A stretch of 64,000 bases of DNA from Trifolium pratense (GCF_020283565.1 NC_060065.1:45992409-46056408), one strand, 5' to 3'. Shown: positions 1 through 12,195, counted from the first letter of the stretch. Notes: generated by a model not told the origin, from the letters alone. Numbers and translations are program-made.

Positions 1-1110
1 TATTTCCGTCCGTCTAATCGGCCTTGCAAATTAAAGAAGCACAAAGTTTCACTTTATATAGAACCAATAATATACAATGAAAAAAATAATAATATACAAT
101 GAAAGAAAATGATATAAAAAAACAACAACAAAACAACCAATAACGTATCACCTAATTTAATGGGTCTACATGATTATGTTGTAAAACAACAAATCCTTGT
201 AATTAGGATTGATTTAGTTAAGTGGCTACCTTAATAATAGGTGAAGTTTAGTAACAATACACACTATCATAATATATAATGAGATCAGTGTTTTAAAAAC
301 CGGACCGGTCATCGAACCGGCGAGGGCACTGCGTCACTGGTTCATTGGTCGAACCACTGGGTCACTGGTCGAACCGCATGACAAACCGGATTAAACCGAT
401 GGAATGAACCGGTCTCTATGATAAGACTATATAGTTATTAAACCAGTTGAATCGGATAACTCGGTCTTTAAAAAAATATAAAAAATATGAAAATTTGAAA
501 ATTTCATAAAAAGAATGCCATAAATTGTATAAAACAAGAACATATACCACTAATAATAATAAACAAATTTTTATATAAAGAATGTCATACAAATAAATTA
601 TGTTTATAGGTTTTAAAAGAATAAATAATAATTGTATATCTTACAAAAAAAATATTGTATGTCAAATATACTTGATTTATTTTTATTTGGTTAAAAAGAA
701 AAGTAGCCTTTCCATAATACAAATATTCATCACCTCAACGTGGAAGCGTTGGTTAGTAGATTTATAATTTTTGGCTCTAAGAAGAAGATATAGTTTCTTC
801 ACATTTAGTTGAACTTCTAATTTTTTTTTCATAAAAACCACAAAATCACACAAGCATACAAACAAATGGTATATAACTAAACCTTTATTTAGAAGAGTGA
901 GACAAATATTTTTTTAAGTAATTGAAACCAGTGATTAGAATTGTTTTGCCATGAAGAAAATGTATGATGCTTTTGAATTCCATTATAAATAGGGTTAACT
1001 ATAATGTGTTTCAATTTAAAGGAAATAGTACATTTGGAAATATGAGGAAAGAGGAAACTAGAGTAACCTGGAAATTTGGGCAAAAAACAAGGTTCTTTGT
1101 TTGAAATAAC
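1..1110. repeat. Local tandem repeat, unit 1
   Basis: This segment recurs almost unchanged at 2780-3889 (constant offset 2779), with only scattered substitutions. Around 290-480 it holds a block rich in accggt/ggttcgaac-type words, typical of degenerate dispersed DNA-transposon repeats. Short minus-strand reading frames at 683-865 and 889-1083 are preserved in the second copy, but they look like no known protein and have no splice or start context, so I do not call genes. Confidence 0.85.
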
Positions 1111-1358
1111 AGTGTTCTATTTTCTCCAAGGAAGGAATGGAATTACAATGAGATGCCACCTACATAGTGATATATTATGTCTTTACGTAGACATGAACAT
1201 GTACAAATACTGTTGTATGATAATTGTTACTTTTATGATGGTGGAAATTTTAAATTTTTACATTATATTTTAGCTTAGTTTTGTCCAAAAAATATATTAT
1301 ATTTTTTAGCTTTGCCAATCTGACAGTAAGGTATGATATGATGGCACGACTAGTTGCT
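1111..1358. repeat. 3' part of repeat unit 1
   Basis: About 150 bases at 1210-1358 match 2632-2779, ending in the same gatggcacgactagttgct junction just before the next repeat unit. Nothing else is supported here. Confidence 0.7.
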
Positions 1359-1753
1359 TATTTCCGTCCGTCAATCGGCCCAGCAAATTAAAGAAGCACA
1401 AAGTAACGTATCACTTTATATAGAACCAATAATATACAATGAAAAAAAAATTTAAAAAAACAACAACAAAATAACCAATAACATATCACCTAATTTACTA
1501 ATTTAATGGGTCTACATGATTATGTTGCAAAACAACAAATCCTTGTAATTAGGATTGATTTAGTTAAGTGGCTACCTTAATAATAGGTGAAGTTTAGTAA
1601 CAAACACGCGCTATCATAATACTATATAATAAGATTGATATGAATAAATTCGTCAAGAGAATTATTTAAATGGAATAATTATATACAACATCAATGGGGG
1701 AGGCACAAATGCCGATCTTCATCTCTTGGTATTTACATTCCTTTGTTTTATTG

Positions 1754-1843
1754 GAAAAAGTTGTTGCAGAAATTGTTAGATCATCTGAGACTCCATTTGA
1801 ATTTTGAGACCTCGATCAAACGATTTCTGCAGCAACTTTTTTC
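1754..1843 (+). other. Imperfect inverted repeat, miRNA-precursor-like hairpin
   Basis: The arms at about 1754-1782 and 1814-1843 pair over some 29 bases with two G:U wobbles, one mismatch and one bulge. The loop is about 30 bases. Core arm words are gttgttgcagaaattgtt and its near complement. Some pairing extends outward. I do not recognise a known mature miRNA; it could be an isolated foldback from a decayed MITE. Confidence 0.4.
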
Positions 1844-2159
1844 AAGACTTCAAAGACTTCAACGAGTGGCATAAAAGAGGTGTACAAAAGATAATCACTT
1901 ATATTGCGAAAGACGAACTAATTTTTCAAAAGGTAATTAATTTTGACTTAAAGCATATTCATACATGTGATTTTAGAAAATAGTCATGATTAATTTCAAT
2001 CTTTCAATGATTTGATGGTTATAATTGAATGAGTTTATTTTAAAGTTGATTTGATTTACCACAGAATTATTGAAGTAGTAAGGTATTCTTTTGAGAAGGC
2101 AAACATTATAAAAAAAAAATTATTAATTAATTAATAAACCTGTTATCTTCTTCTTTAAC

Positions 2160-2330
2160 AACAATATTCTTTTTCTTGCTTATAGGCAATATGCATACTT
2201 TATAAACAATTAATCTGTGACTTTTGTTAGCTTACTTTATAAACAATATTCTTTTTCTTGCTTATAGGCAGTATGCATACTTTATAAACAATTAATCTGT
2301 TACTCAAAGGCAAGACCTATTTGTTAGCTT
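2160..2330. repeat. Direct duplication of about 80 bp
   Basis: The segment from caatattctttttcttgc to about aacaattaatctgt at 2161-2220 is repeated at 2240-2300 with one or two changes. Confidence 0.7.
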
Positions 2331-2779
2331 TAGCATAGAAAAATATTGAGGTGCTCTAATGTTGGATTTGAATGTATTTAGTTGAATGTTGTTTCAGTGC
2401 ATTTTGATTTGAATTTCCGATTTCAATGTGTTTTATTGAGGAAACTATTTAATCCTTGTGGAACTTTTTCTAACTTGAAGTGGTTAAAACCGTAAGACCC
2501 GAGAAATTTACTTTATATATACATAAATATAAATATTTTATTCTATTTAGAAGTGTGAATTCAATTTTACCTAGTATACCTTTGTTGTTTCTTGTTTTTT
2601 TCTAGTCAAAAATATATCATCAGAGTTTTATACTGTTGTATGATAATTGTTACTTTTATGATGGTGGAAATTTTATATTTTTAGATTATATTTTAGCTTA
2701 GTTTTGTCCAAAAAATATATTATATTTTAGCTTTGCCAATCCGACCGTAACGTATAGTATGATGGCACGACTAGTTGCT

Positions 2780-3889
2780 TATTTCCGTCCGTCTAATCGG
2801 CCTTGCAAATTAAAGAAGCACAAAGTTTCACTTTATATAGAACCAATAATATACAATGAAAAAAATAATAATATACAATGAAAGAAAATGATATAAAAAA
2901 ACAACAACAAAACAACCAATAACGTATCACCTAATTTAATGGGTCTACATGATTATGTTGTAAAACAACAAATCCTTGTAATTAGGATTGATTTAGTTAA
3001 GTGGCTACCTTAATAATAGGTGAAGTTTAGTAACAATACACACTATCATAATATATAATGAGATCAGTGTTTTAAAAACCGGACCGGTCATCGAACCGGC
3101 GAGGGCACTGCGTCACTGGTTCATTGGTCGAACCACTGGGTCACTGGTCGAACCGCATGACAAACCGGATTAAACCGATGGAATGAACCGGTCTCTATGA
3201 TAAGACTATATAGTTATTAAACCAGTTGAATCGGATAACTCGGTCTTTAAAAAAATATAAAAAATATGAAAATTTGAAAATTTCATAAAAAGAATGCCAT
3301 AAATTGTATAAAACAAGAACATATACCACTAATAATAATAAACAAATTTTTATATAAAGAATGTCATACAAATAAATTATGTTTATAGGTTTTAAAAGAA
3401 TAAATAATAATTGTATATCTTACAAAAAAAATATTGTATGTCAAATATACTTGATTTATTTTTATTTGGTTAAAAAGAAAAGTAGCCTTTCCATAATACA
3501 AATATTCATCACCTCAACGTGGAAGCGTTGGTTAGTAGAATTATAATTTTTGGCTCTAAGAAGAAGATATAGTTTCTTCACATTTAGTTGAACTTCTAAT
3601 TTTTTTTCCATAAAAACCACAAAATCACACAAGCATACAAACAAATGGTATATAACTAAACCTTTATTTAGAAGAGTGAGACAAATATTTTTTTAAGTAA
3701 TTGAAACCAGTGATTAGAATTGTTTTGCCATGAAGAAAATGTATGATGCTTTTGAATTCCATTATAAATAGGGTTAACTATAATGTGTTTCAATTCAAAG
3801 GAAATAGTACATTTGGAAATATGAGGAAAGAGGAAACTAGAGTAACCTGAAAATTTGGGCAAAAAACAAGGTTCTTTGTTTGAAACAAG
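2780..3889. repeat. Local tandem repeat, unit 3
   Basis: This is a second full copy of 1-1110. It ends at tttgtttgaaa and is followed within a few bases by the left edge of the 28.6-kb duplication. Confidence 0.85.
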
Positions 3890-4014
3890 GTTCGTTGTCA
3901 TGCAAATAATAATATGAAAATAGTAATGTGTCTCAGTGGCATTAATTAAAGAGCCAAATATAGTAAAATGGTTTTGAAACTTGTGTAATTAAGTTTTTAA
4001 AAGAAAATATTTCA

Positions 4015-4455
4015 TATTCGATCACTATTATAAGCAAAAAAAACCACTTTTTAGGTTCATCGAAAAAATGATATATATGAACTATATTGTAAGTCAGATA
4101 CTCCTTTCGTCCCAAATTATAAGAGAAAATACTCACTTTTTTTTGTCCCAAATTATAAATGAAAAACACAAATATTTATCTTTTTTAAAATTTCTTTTTG
4201 CTTATTCTCACAAAATTAAATGTAAATTGCATTTAATTTACTCTCTCTCTCTCATCTTTTCCATAACCAGTACAAATTGTTTTTACATTTTTTCATGCAA
4301 CTATTTTCAAGAAAAATACAAACAAAGATTCCAAATTATTATGTTTTGGTTTTTCTTAAGCAGTTTTTTTTTACCTTAAAATTTGGGATGAAGGGAGTAC
4401 ATCAGTTTTTCAATGAATCTAAAAAGTGGTTTTTTTTGCTTATAATAGTGACCGA
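4015..4455. mobile_element. Outer MITE in the SCPL gene 1 promoter
   Basis: The arms contain cactattataagcaaaaaaa followed by ccactttttaggttcat on the left, and the inverse complement around 4402-4452 on the right. The pairing is about 50 bases. The element is split by a second MITE. Outer limits are approximate. Confidence 0.65.
4101..4397. mobile_element. Inner Stowaway-type MITE nested in the outer MITE
   Basis: Ends are ctcctttcgtcccaaatt on the left and the inverse (aaatttgggatgaagggag) on the right, flanked by TA on both sides (4099-4100 and 4398-4399). This is the Tc1/mariner (Stowaway) pattern. It contains a CT microsatellite that is 2 bases longer here than in copy B. Confidence 0.7.
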
Positions 4456-4645
4456 GTGGTGTATATATTATACTTATACATTAAGGAATGTCACACTATT
4501 TATGAATTGGTAGCATGGGTATCACCATGCTTTTGTCTAGCTTTTCCATTTTTTGTGCTAGCCTTCCATCGTCACATTATTTCTGTTGGGACCAACGACA
4601 AAATTAAACATGTTTATCATGTAGAGTATTTTCATACCAATGCAA

Positions 4646-4653
4646 TATAAATT
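4646..4653 (+). promoter_or_regulatory. Likely TATA box of SCPL gene 1
   Basis: A tataaatt motif lies 65 bases before the ATG at 4718, leaving room for a short leader. It sits downstream of the nested MITEs, so they lie in the proximal promoter. No experimental start site is available. Confidence 0.4.
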
Positions 4654-4717
4654 GCTAGCGAGTTTCATTAGTGTTAATCAATATTATTATTACTTGTTAT
4701 TGTTTTTCATTTTCACA

Positions 4718-7700
4718 ATGGCAAAGCTTTATGTGTTTTTGGCCACTCTTATATGCATTGGTATCCTATTTCATGATGGAAAAGTTGGTGCTTTGAGTAG
4801 TGAAGATGGATCAGAGGAATGGGGATATGTACAAGTTAGACCTAGTAAGCCAAATGCATTAGAATTGTGTAATTTCAATTATTGTGTTTTCCAAACTTTT
4901 TAAATTGATTGCATTAGAATTTGTGTAATTTCAATAATGATGGTGTTATTTTGAATTGTGTTATCATAGAAGCACACATGTTTTGGTGGCATTATAAAAG
5001 TCCCTACAGAGTGGAGAATTCCTCCGAGCCATGGCCAATAATTCTCTGGTTGGGGGGAGGACCACCAGTAAGTATTATTTGATTTAATTAATTTTGAACA
5101 AGAACAATTAATCCATATTTTTATTTTATTGTGGACTGAAATCTCCAATATTAATTGAATCAAACAGGGTGGTTCAGCAGTTGCAATTGGAAATTTTCAA
5201 GAGATTGGCCCTCTTGATCTCGATTTGAAGCAAAGGAATTTCACTTGGTTGAGAAAAGCAGATTTGCTATTTGTGGTAACTTAGCTATATGCACGATTCA
5301 AATAATGATGAATTTGATGAAATTTAACTTACACTGTAATTTTATTAAACTTTAAAAGTGTAATTTTTATTAAATACTTCTTTTTTGTTGTTATATATAT
5401 ATAGGAAAATCCAGTTGGAATAGGGTACAGTTTTGTTGAGGATTACACCAGCTTATTTGTTAAAACAGACGAGGATGCAGCCACCGACTTGGTTACATTA
5501 TTAATCAAAGTATTCAATAATGATTCATTCCTCCAAAAGTGTAATTTATTCATTTTTGGAGAATCTTATGGTGGAAAATTTGCTGCTACTCTTGGATTAT
5601 CAGCCTACAAAGCAATTAAAAATGGAACATTGAAGGCCAAACTTGGAGGTATTCATTTTCTTTGAAATTTTTTATCATTTGTTATAAGGAATAAACAAAA
5701 ACAACTATTAAAATGGAATAAAAAAAAAAAAGAACACATAAATCATTTCAAAAGAAAAAAAAAAGACTAAAAATTGGATATATGTCACAAATAAAAATCA
5801 TATTAAAGTCCTAAATATTAATTATATTATATATATATATATACTATATAGTATTTTGTGACTCTATACTATTTTTATCCAAATTTAGGTGTGGTATTAG
5901 CAGATAGTTGGATCTCCCCAGAAGATTATGTGGTAAGAACAAAAATAATTCTATCCTTAATTTCTTTCAACATTAATTTGAGCTTTCACTTTTTTAACAT
6001 TTAATTTGACTTTGCAGTTCTCATGGGCTCCTCTATTGAAAGACCTCTCAAGAATAGATGACAATGGACTACAAAAATCAAACATGTATGTAACATATGT
6101 TTTAATTTTCATCTTTTTAGTGTTAATTAATGATCGTACTTCTCCCGACCATAATTATAAGTATTTTTTTTTAGATTTATTGAATAACTGATATATCTAA
6201 TTTATATATAATTTATAGATACATTAGTTATTCTATAAATATGTAAATAAAAAATGCTTATAATTGTAGCTGAAGTATTGTAGAATCAATTTACCAGTTG
6301 TTCTCTATATATTATTTGATGAACATGATTTTGAGAACAGTTTGGCTGAAAAGATGAAGCAACAACTTGATGCTGGTGAATTTTCGAATGCATTTGATAC
6401 ATGGAAAGAAGTTGAAGATGTAATTAGCAATAGCAGCAACTATGTGGTACTAACATATATATTTTTATTAATCATATTTAAAAGCACTTAAATGAGAGAT
6501 ATATCTTCATAATTATAATATCTATTAGTACTATTGAAGAATTAATTTGAATTAAATCTCATGTTTGTGTGTTCAAGAGTTTCACTGATTTTATGGCGGA
6601 TGTTGGAAGAAATTTGTCAACAACAAAGAAGAGATCATTCTTTGAAATATCAATGAGGCGTAAAGATGATGTATACAACTTATTAAATGGTGCCATAAGA
6701 AAAAAATTAAAGATCATTCCAAAGATTCTTATGTAAGTCTCTATATAACTTTCTAAAATAAAAATAAATGTACCTCTAAAAATAGTTTAAATGTGGATCC
6801 TAATTAACATTTTTAATAGAATTGAATTTGTAAAATTGAATTTTATATAATGATGATAAAAGGAAAATGCTAGAAAAGTCTCCGGGTACTATTTTTTATT
6901 TTTTTAAGATATTGAAGGCACATTTTCAAAATAATACTTTTTTTTAAGTACATAATATATACTTTCTTATTAGTGTGGCCCAGAGATATTATTTAACATT
7001 TTTCATAATATATTATTAAAATTTATTATTTTGAAGCAATTATTAAAATTTATTATTTTGAAGCAATTATTAAAATTTATTAAAAATAGTAAGATTCACA
7101 TTTGGACTAGGTCTATATTAAATGTTCTTAATTGTAATGATTAAAGCCATAATTTGATGTTTTTTTTTGCAATTGCTGACAGGTGGACACCCTGGTGTGA
7201 AGGTGTGTTTAACAGTTTAAAAGGTGATTTTATGAAACCAAGAATAGCTGAGGTGAGAACAAGCTTGAAACTTTGGTTTTAACTCAACTTGGGGTTAAAA
7301 AATTGTATTCATCATGTTTTATTTCTTGTAAACATTATGCTCTCATTTTCTAAACTTAAGTGTATAATTTTTATTTCATTTTCTAAACTTAGGTGCCTGC
7401 ATGATTTTAATTTGATGTCTCTAATTTGGTTATCTTAGGTTGATGAGTTGCTAGCTCTTGGGGTCAATGTGACTATCTACAATGGACAAGTAAGTTTTCT
7501 TCATGAAAATAATATATAATTTTTGTTAATTGCATTTGAAATTATTTTAGAATTAATTGACAATCTTGTATTTTTCCTTTTGTTTATAATGATGATTATT
7601 GGGTCCTTTTTACATAAAAAAAAAAAACTAAATAAATTATTCACAACTATTATAGTTCCTTTTTACAAAATAACAAAATAAATTATTCTCGACTATTATA

Positions 7701-8391
7701 GGTCCTTTTTACAAAATAAAATAAGAATTTGCTAACAAGTCTTTTCGGAACACTTTTTACATATCTTAAATAATAAATTTTTATAAACTTTTTATGAAAA
7801 TGTGTGAAGTCAATATATTGAAAATCAAAATATTTAAATTTTTAATTAAATAATTTATTTAAATAAATTGCTTAAAGAGCTCTCCGGAAGCACTCGTTGA
7901 CATTTTCCATAAAATAAATATACTATTCTTGACAATTATAGGTTGATCTACTTTGTTCAACCAAGGGAACTGAAGCTTGGGTCAAGAAACTCAAGTAAGT
8001 AACATCTCACCTATTTATTCACCTCTTCAAATTTGGTGAAAGCAATCAGTAATTAATTTAATTTGCATAATTATTGTTTTAATTCTCATTACTTTTTTGG
8101 GTTATTTGTGTAGATGGTCAGGCCTTCAAAATTTCTTGAGCAAAGACAGAACTCCCTTGTATTGTGGAAATGAAAGAATTACCAATGGCTTTTTTAAGTC
8201 ATATGAAAACCTAAGCTTCTATTGGATACTTAATGCTGGCCAAAATGTGAGTCAAAATCAATCATCATCTAAAAAACATTGCTTCTATTTCTCACCTATG
8301 CTTCTTTTTTAATATTGAAATATTAACAAATTTTTAATATAATGATCATATGTTAAGTGCTTACTTTAAGAATAATTGAGATTGCTAATTA

Positions 8392-8465
<74 letters not shown>

Positions 8466-8834
8466 CGAGGTCAGTCATTAAATTCATTCAATAAAGTATT
8501 ATGTAGTCAGCCTCAGAGCTCAGACCACATAATCAATAAAGGATCGAAATTTAAAATTTTGAAAAAGAATCCTCTAAAATATTTTTCATATATATGAGAT
8601 GAACTACTTTGTTCATTTAATAGTTATGATTTTATTTTATTTTTTTGACAAAATAGTTATGATTTTATTTAGATTTATTATATAATATCTTAAATTTAAT
8701 TCAAAACCATATATTTAATTTGTGGTATGCTTATCTTTGTCTCTTTATTTTGATCATTGATGTAGGTACCTCTTTTTGAGCCATGCATAGCACTAAACAT
8801 GGTGGGTGCAATTACAAAATCACCAGCGCCTTGA
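4718..8834 (+). CDS. Serine carboxypeptidase-like protein, SCPL51 type (gene 1), altered active site
   Basis: Exons: 4718-4844, 4970-5067, 5168-5275, 5405-5648, 5889-5932, 6018-6085, 6341-6446, 6578-6732, 7183-7252, 7439-7489, 7942-7994, 8114-8246, 8766-8834. All introns are GT-AG and the frame is open for 441 residues, close to the family length of about 450-460. Residues 1-25 form a hydrophobic signal peptide, so entry into the secretory pathway (vacuole or apoplast) is expected. WGYVQVRP and AHMFWWHYKSPYRVE lie near the mature N-terminus; FGESYGGK holds nucleophile Ser165; Asp359 follows NGQV. Family members are S10 peptidases that remove C-terminal residues, or acyltransferase relatives. 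Two faults: the third triad residue is Gln418 (AGQ) where gene 2 has His (AGH), and the oxyanion loop reads GGGPPG (71-76) instead of QGGPG. Several N-glycosylation sequons (NFT, NGT, NVT) fit a secreted protein. Hydrolytic activity is doubtful; expression is unknown. Confidence 0.85.
8394..8462. repeat. (AT)n microsatellite in SCPL gene 1 intron 12
   Basis: Uninterrupted TA dinucleotides. It differs in length from the copy at about 37034-37101. Confidence 0.95.
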
Positions 8835-9860
8835 ATTTATCTTATATGGCATACATATTATTAAATATAAATAATACAAATAGAGAATGAAACAGAGATC
8901 CTGTTGAAAATTCGTGATGGCATATGTAAAATGTTGATCATTCTATGTTTATCGATTATTAATAATCATAAATATATTTTTATTTGTTAAGATATTTTTA
9001 TTTTATTTTTTCTGATTAGATTTTGTCCACCCCAATTGTGTTTCTTTTTTTTATAAATTTATAACTTATAAAAAACGATAACAAAATAGGCTTTGTAAAA
9101 GAAAAAAAAATAGAAAAGTTAAAATATTGCTAAGGTTAAGGATTGGACTTTTGTCTTTTCAACTTTACCAACTAAACTAAAAAAATACTTAAAATTTAAA
9201 TCTCATATTGAAATTTCTCTTTTCATTGATTAAAAGAAAACGTCATAAAAAAAATGCAACCTATGAGGTTAGGAATTGGTTAAATTAGAAGTAGCTCAAA
9301 TCTGAATAGTATATAGTTAATATTAAACAGCACTGACAGCAGGCTCGACCCACACCCATGTGTTGAGCGTGCAACGATATCGAGCCTCAAAATTTTGATG
9401 CCTTATTAATAATAGTTATATATTTTTAATGGTTGTAAAAATATCATTTGTGCATTAATAAATTAGTGGTAGGATATTGTTTTTTTTTTTGGTGTGCAAG
9501 GTCTTTGGTTCAAAAGATATAGAACTCAATCAGTAGGTCATTTAAATTTTGCGTCAAATTTAATTGTGAATTAAGATGTCACTTTTTAATGTTTTTTTTT
9601 AACCAATGTCACTTTTTAATGTTATATACAATGATAATTAATTTTTATGTTTTTATAATTTAAATTAAGAATAATTCTTTTTAAATATTTTGTATTTTTT
9701 ATTAGCGACTCATTTTTAATATTCAAGTAAGACTTCTAAAAAATTGGGGACGACTTTGCGTATGCCAAACTCAATGTTTGAAGTTTATAGTAAGTTTTTC
9801 GTATTTTGTTTGACAAACTCATAATGCTTCTTGTTGATACATAATGAGTTTAAGAGTATG
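8835..9860. other. Intergenic, 3' flank of SCPL gene 1
   Basis: The first 170 bases are conserved after SCPL gene 2 as well (3' UTR and downstream), including a gttgatcattctatgttt stretch. The rest is AT-rich with poly-A and poly-T runs; no gene or clear element is visible. Confidence 0.6.
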
Positions 9861-10030
9861 TGTTAGATAATAAAATAATAGGCTATGTTATTGGGCCTGT
9901 TAGTTTAGAGTTCATTAGGTCTTATACATATTCTCTAATAACTTTTTGTAATGTTAAGTTAATGCAATGATATTCTATTGAACCCTAACCGTCTTTCTCT
10001 TTTCCTATTTGTGTATCTCTAATTCTAACA
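9861..10030 (+). mobile_element. Possible degenerate solo LTR (copia type)
   Basis: The 170-bp segment begins tgttaga and ends tctaaca, an inverted LTR-type end. Inside is a ttatacat motif and a pyrimidine-rich tail like plant copia LTRs. I see no 5-bp target duplication, so this is tentative. Confidence 0.35.
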
Positions 10031-10385
10031 CTCAAAACTTCCAAATTTCAAGAAATTCAATCAAAAACAACAACAATCAAATAGAGAATTATTTGATGGC
10101 GTAACAAATCCCCTAGCGGTGTAACAACAAGCCTCAATAATAAAACCCGGTTTTGACGACACTAACGAGAACCATATCACCATTTGAAAACTACTTCAAC
10201 TCTACCGACGTGGTGGAGATTGACGGTGGAAAGGAGTATAAGAACCCCAACAAGGTGAAATAATGGCACGAAGTAGTACCTCATCGCACCATCACCACCG
10301 TAGACTATATTGTGAAGAATTTTAAAAGGAAGACATACGGAATACGGATACAGAAGAAAAAAAATATATGTAGTCATTAAAACAC

Positions 10386-10635
10386 TTTAGAACTAATGAA
10401 CGAAAATGAATAATTTTTGTTTTTCGTAGTTAATTTTTATTCATCACGTATTCAATTTAACTCAACCATACATCATGTAGTTAATTTTTTAATTTTTATT
10501 ATCTTTCATGTATTCAATTTAACTCAACCATACATCATGTAGTTAATTTGTATTATCTTTCGTAGTTAATTTTTAATTTTTATTCATCATGTATTCAATT
10601 TTAATTTTAGAACTAATGAACGAAAATGAATAAAT
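10386..10635. repeat. Cluster of short direct repeats
   Basis: The words tattcaatttaactcaacc and catcatgtagttaattt repeat two to three times. The flanks agaactaatgaacgaaaatg occur at both ends, near 10388 and 10608. Non-coding. Confidence 0.6.
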
Positions 10636-10730
10636 TTATCTTTCCTAAATTATGAAGATATAGAATAGGTCTCGCCATATTTTAAAGTTTAAACCATAAA
10701 ATCAAGATTTATTAAAACTCTGTTTCGGTG

Positions 10731-11705
10731 GAGTTCAGTTATGCTCCATTCCTTTATCCTCCAGTTTGCTCCAGTTCCTTTATGGATGAATGACATGTGG
10801 CAATTAAAAAATTTAATGGGTGAGATTAAACTTCAATAGGTTCAACATTTTATGGTTACTCTACTCCTCTTATTCTCTGTACGCTTCCTCTTCTCTGTTT
10901 GCAGTTTTGCAGTGTCACCGTTGACACTCGACGGCCACCACCATGGCAAAGCTCCGCCGCCACCGTGTTTATATTATTGATCTTCTTTTTCTCTCAAATC
11001 TACCATGCCAAAGCTCTGCAATTTTTTTAGATTTGCACTTTTCTCCCCCAAATTGTTTTTCGCTATGTTTGTTACGGTGCCGTTCACCGCTATTTTCACA
11101 TCCGCCGCCGCTTGCCGTCGTGGTATCTTCTTTGTGCCGCCATCTCCCCATTTTTTTCAGTTTGAAGATTGTTTGATTGAAACTTAAGATTGTCATTGAA
11201 GATTGATTGATTGAAATTGTTGTTTGGTGGTGATGCAATCGATTTGAGACAGGAATTAGAAAAGAGGGAAAATGTAATTTTAAGATTCTGCAACTTAAGT
11301 TTCTGTAATTTTAAGATTCTAATGTTTTAAGATCTATCAGTTTTTCGGAAGAGGTGTTTCATTTTTTTCCATTAGATTTTGTTCTTGTTTGGAAGATCTG
11401 CAACGTGAAAATATGCTCGGCGCTGGAATGAACGCAGAGGGATGATGTCGTCACTAGGACGGTGGCGAGCGGCGTAGGGATTGCTAGAGTGGGCGACGAT
11501 GGCCAAACGGTGATGAGAGGAAAATGAAGCATTGTACTGTGGAGGAAGAGTGACAAAGGAAAGGAAGAAGACAAATTACATGATGTTGTTAAAACTTTTT
11601 TTAATTTTTAATCCGGACTGTTGATTAGTTTTTATCCAAGTGTCACTATCTGGGCAAGGTAATGGAAGGAACTTGAGAATAAGGTAATGGAGCATACCTG
11701 AACTC
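10731..11705. mobile_element. Non-autonomous Mutator-like element (possible Pack-MULE)
   Basis: The element starts gagttcagttatgctccatt and ends with the inverse complement (aatggagcatacctgaactc). It is flanked by a perfect 9-bp direct repeat gtttcggtg (10722-10730 and 11706-11714), diagnostic for Mutator-like elements. The interior is clearly GC-richer than its surroundings, with gene-like CCGCCGCC and ACGGCGAG patches and pyrimidine-rich leader-like stretches reading in from each end. Small reading frames on both strands (about 10943-11176 plus, 11359-11574 minus) resemble no transposase. Captured host exon sequence is possible but unproven. Confidence 0.85.
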
Positions 11706-12195
11706 GTTTCGGTGCTCCACTCACATAATCACATTACTACTAATAAATAATGATTTAAACAAACATAGAAGTGTTATGGTTTTAATGGAAGGGGCTGTCA
11801 TAATGGAGAAAATTAGTCCGTAACGGCAAATGTGATTATGTGAATGATTGAGTATCCCCAAGTATTTTTTTATAATAAAATTTTGCTTATTAAAAAAAAA
11901 AAGTTGACGTGCAAATTTCATTTGAAACCCTTTTTTTTTTTTACACAATTTGAAACCCTTAAAAAACTTCTATTTTCCTTTTTATTTTTTCTATTTCACT
12001 TTGTGGGGGTGTGTAACCAATAGTGTTCATTGTGTTCATTGTATTTTCCTAGAAATAATGTACCGTCTAATCTGACTTGGGATCAATTTTGGCATCAAGT
12101 GGTTTCAGACCCCAACCGTCAATTGTCACTGGACCAACTAACGATTAATAATATATTATAAATCAACAAATGGAAGAAAAAAAATACAAGAGATA

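Larger units (their letters stand above)
1359..2779. repeat. Local tandem repeat, unit 2 (diverged middle)
   Basis: The first 260 bases (1359-1620) match the starts of the flanking units, and the last 150 match the end of unit 1. The middle (1620-2630) is unique here and contains the hairpin at 1754-1843 and a short direct duplication at 2160-2330. No gene is supported. Confidence 0.75.

Noticed and set aside
683..1083. Minus-strand frames repeated at 3462-3901
   Set aside because: Preserved only because the DNA is recently duplicated; composition is that of AT-rich non-coding sequence and no domain is visible.
4640..4717. Earlier ATG at 4640 as the SCPL start
   Set aside because: It would add 26 residues before a normal signal peptide and lies upstream of the TATA-like box; the ATG at 4718 fits the family.
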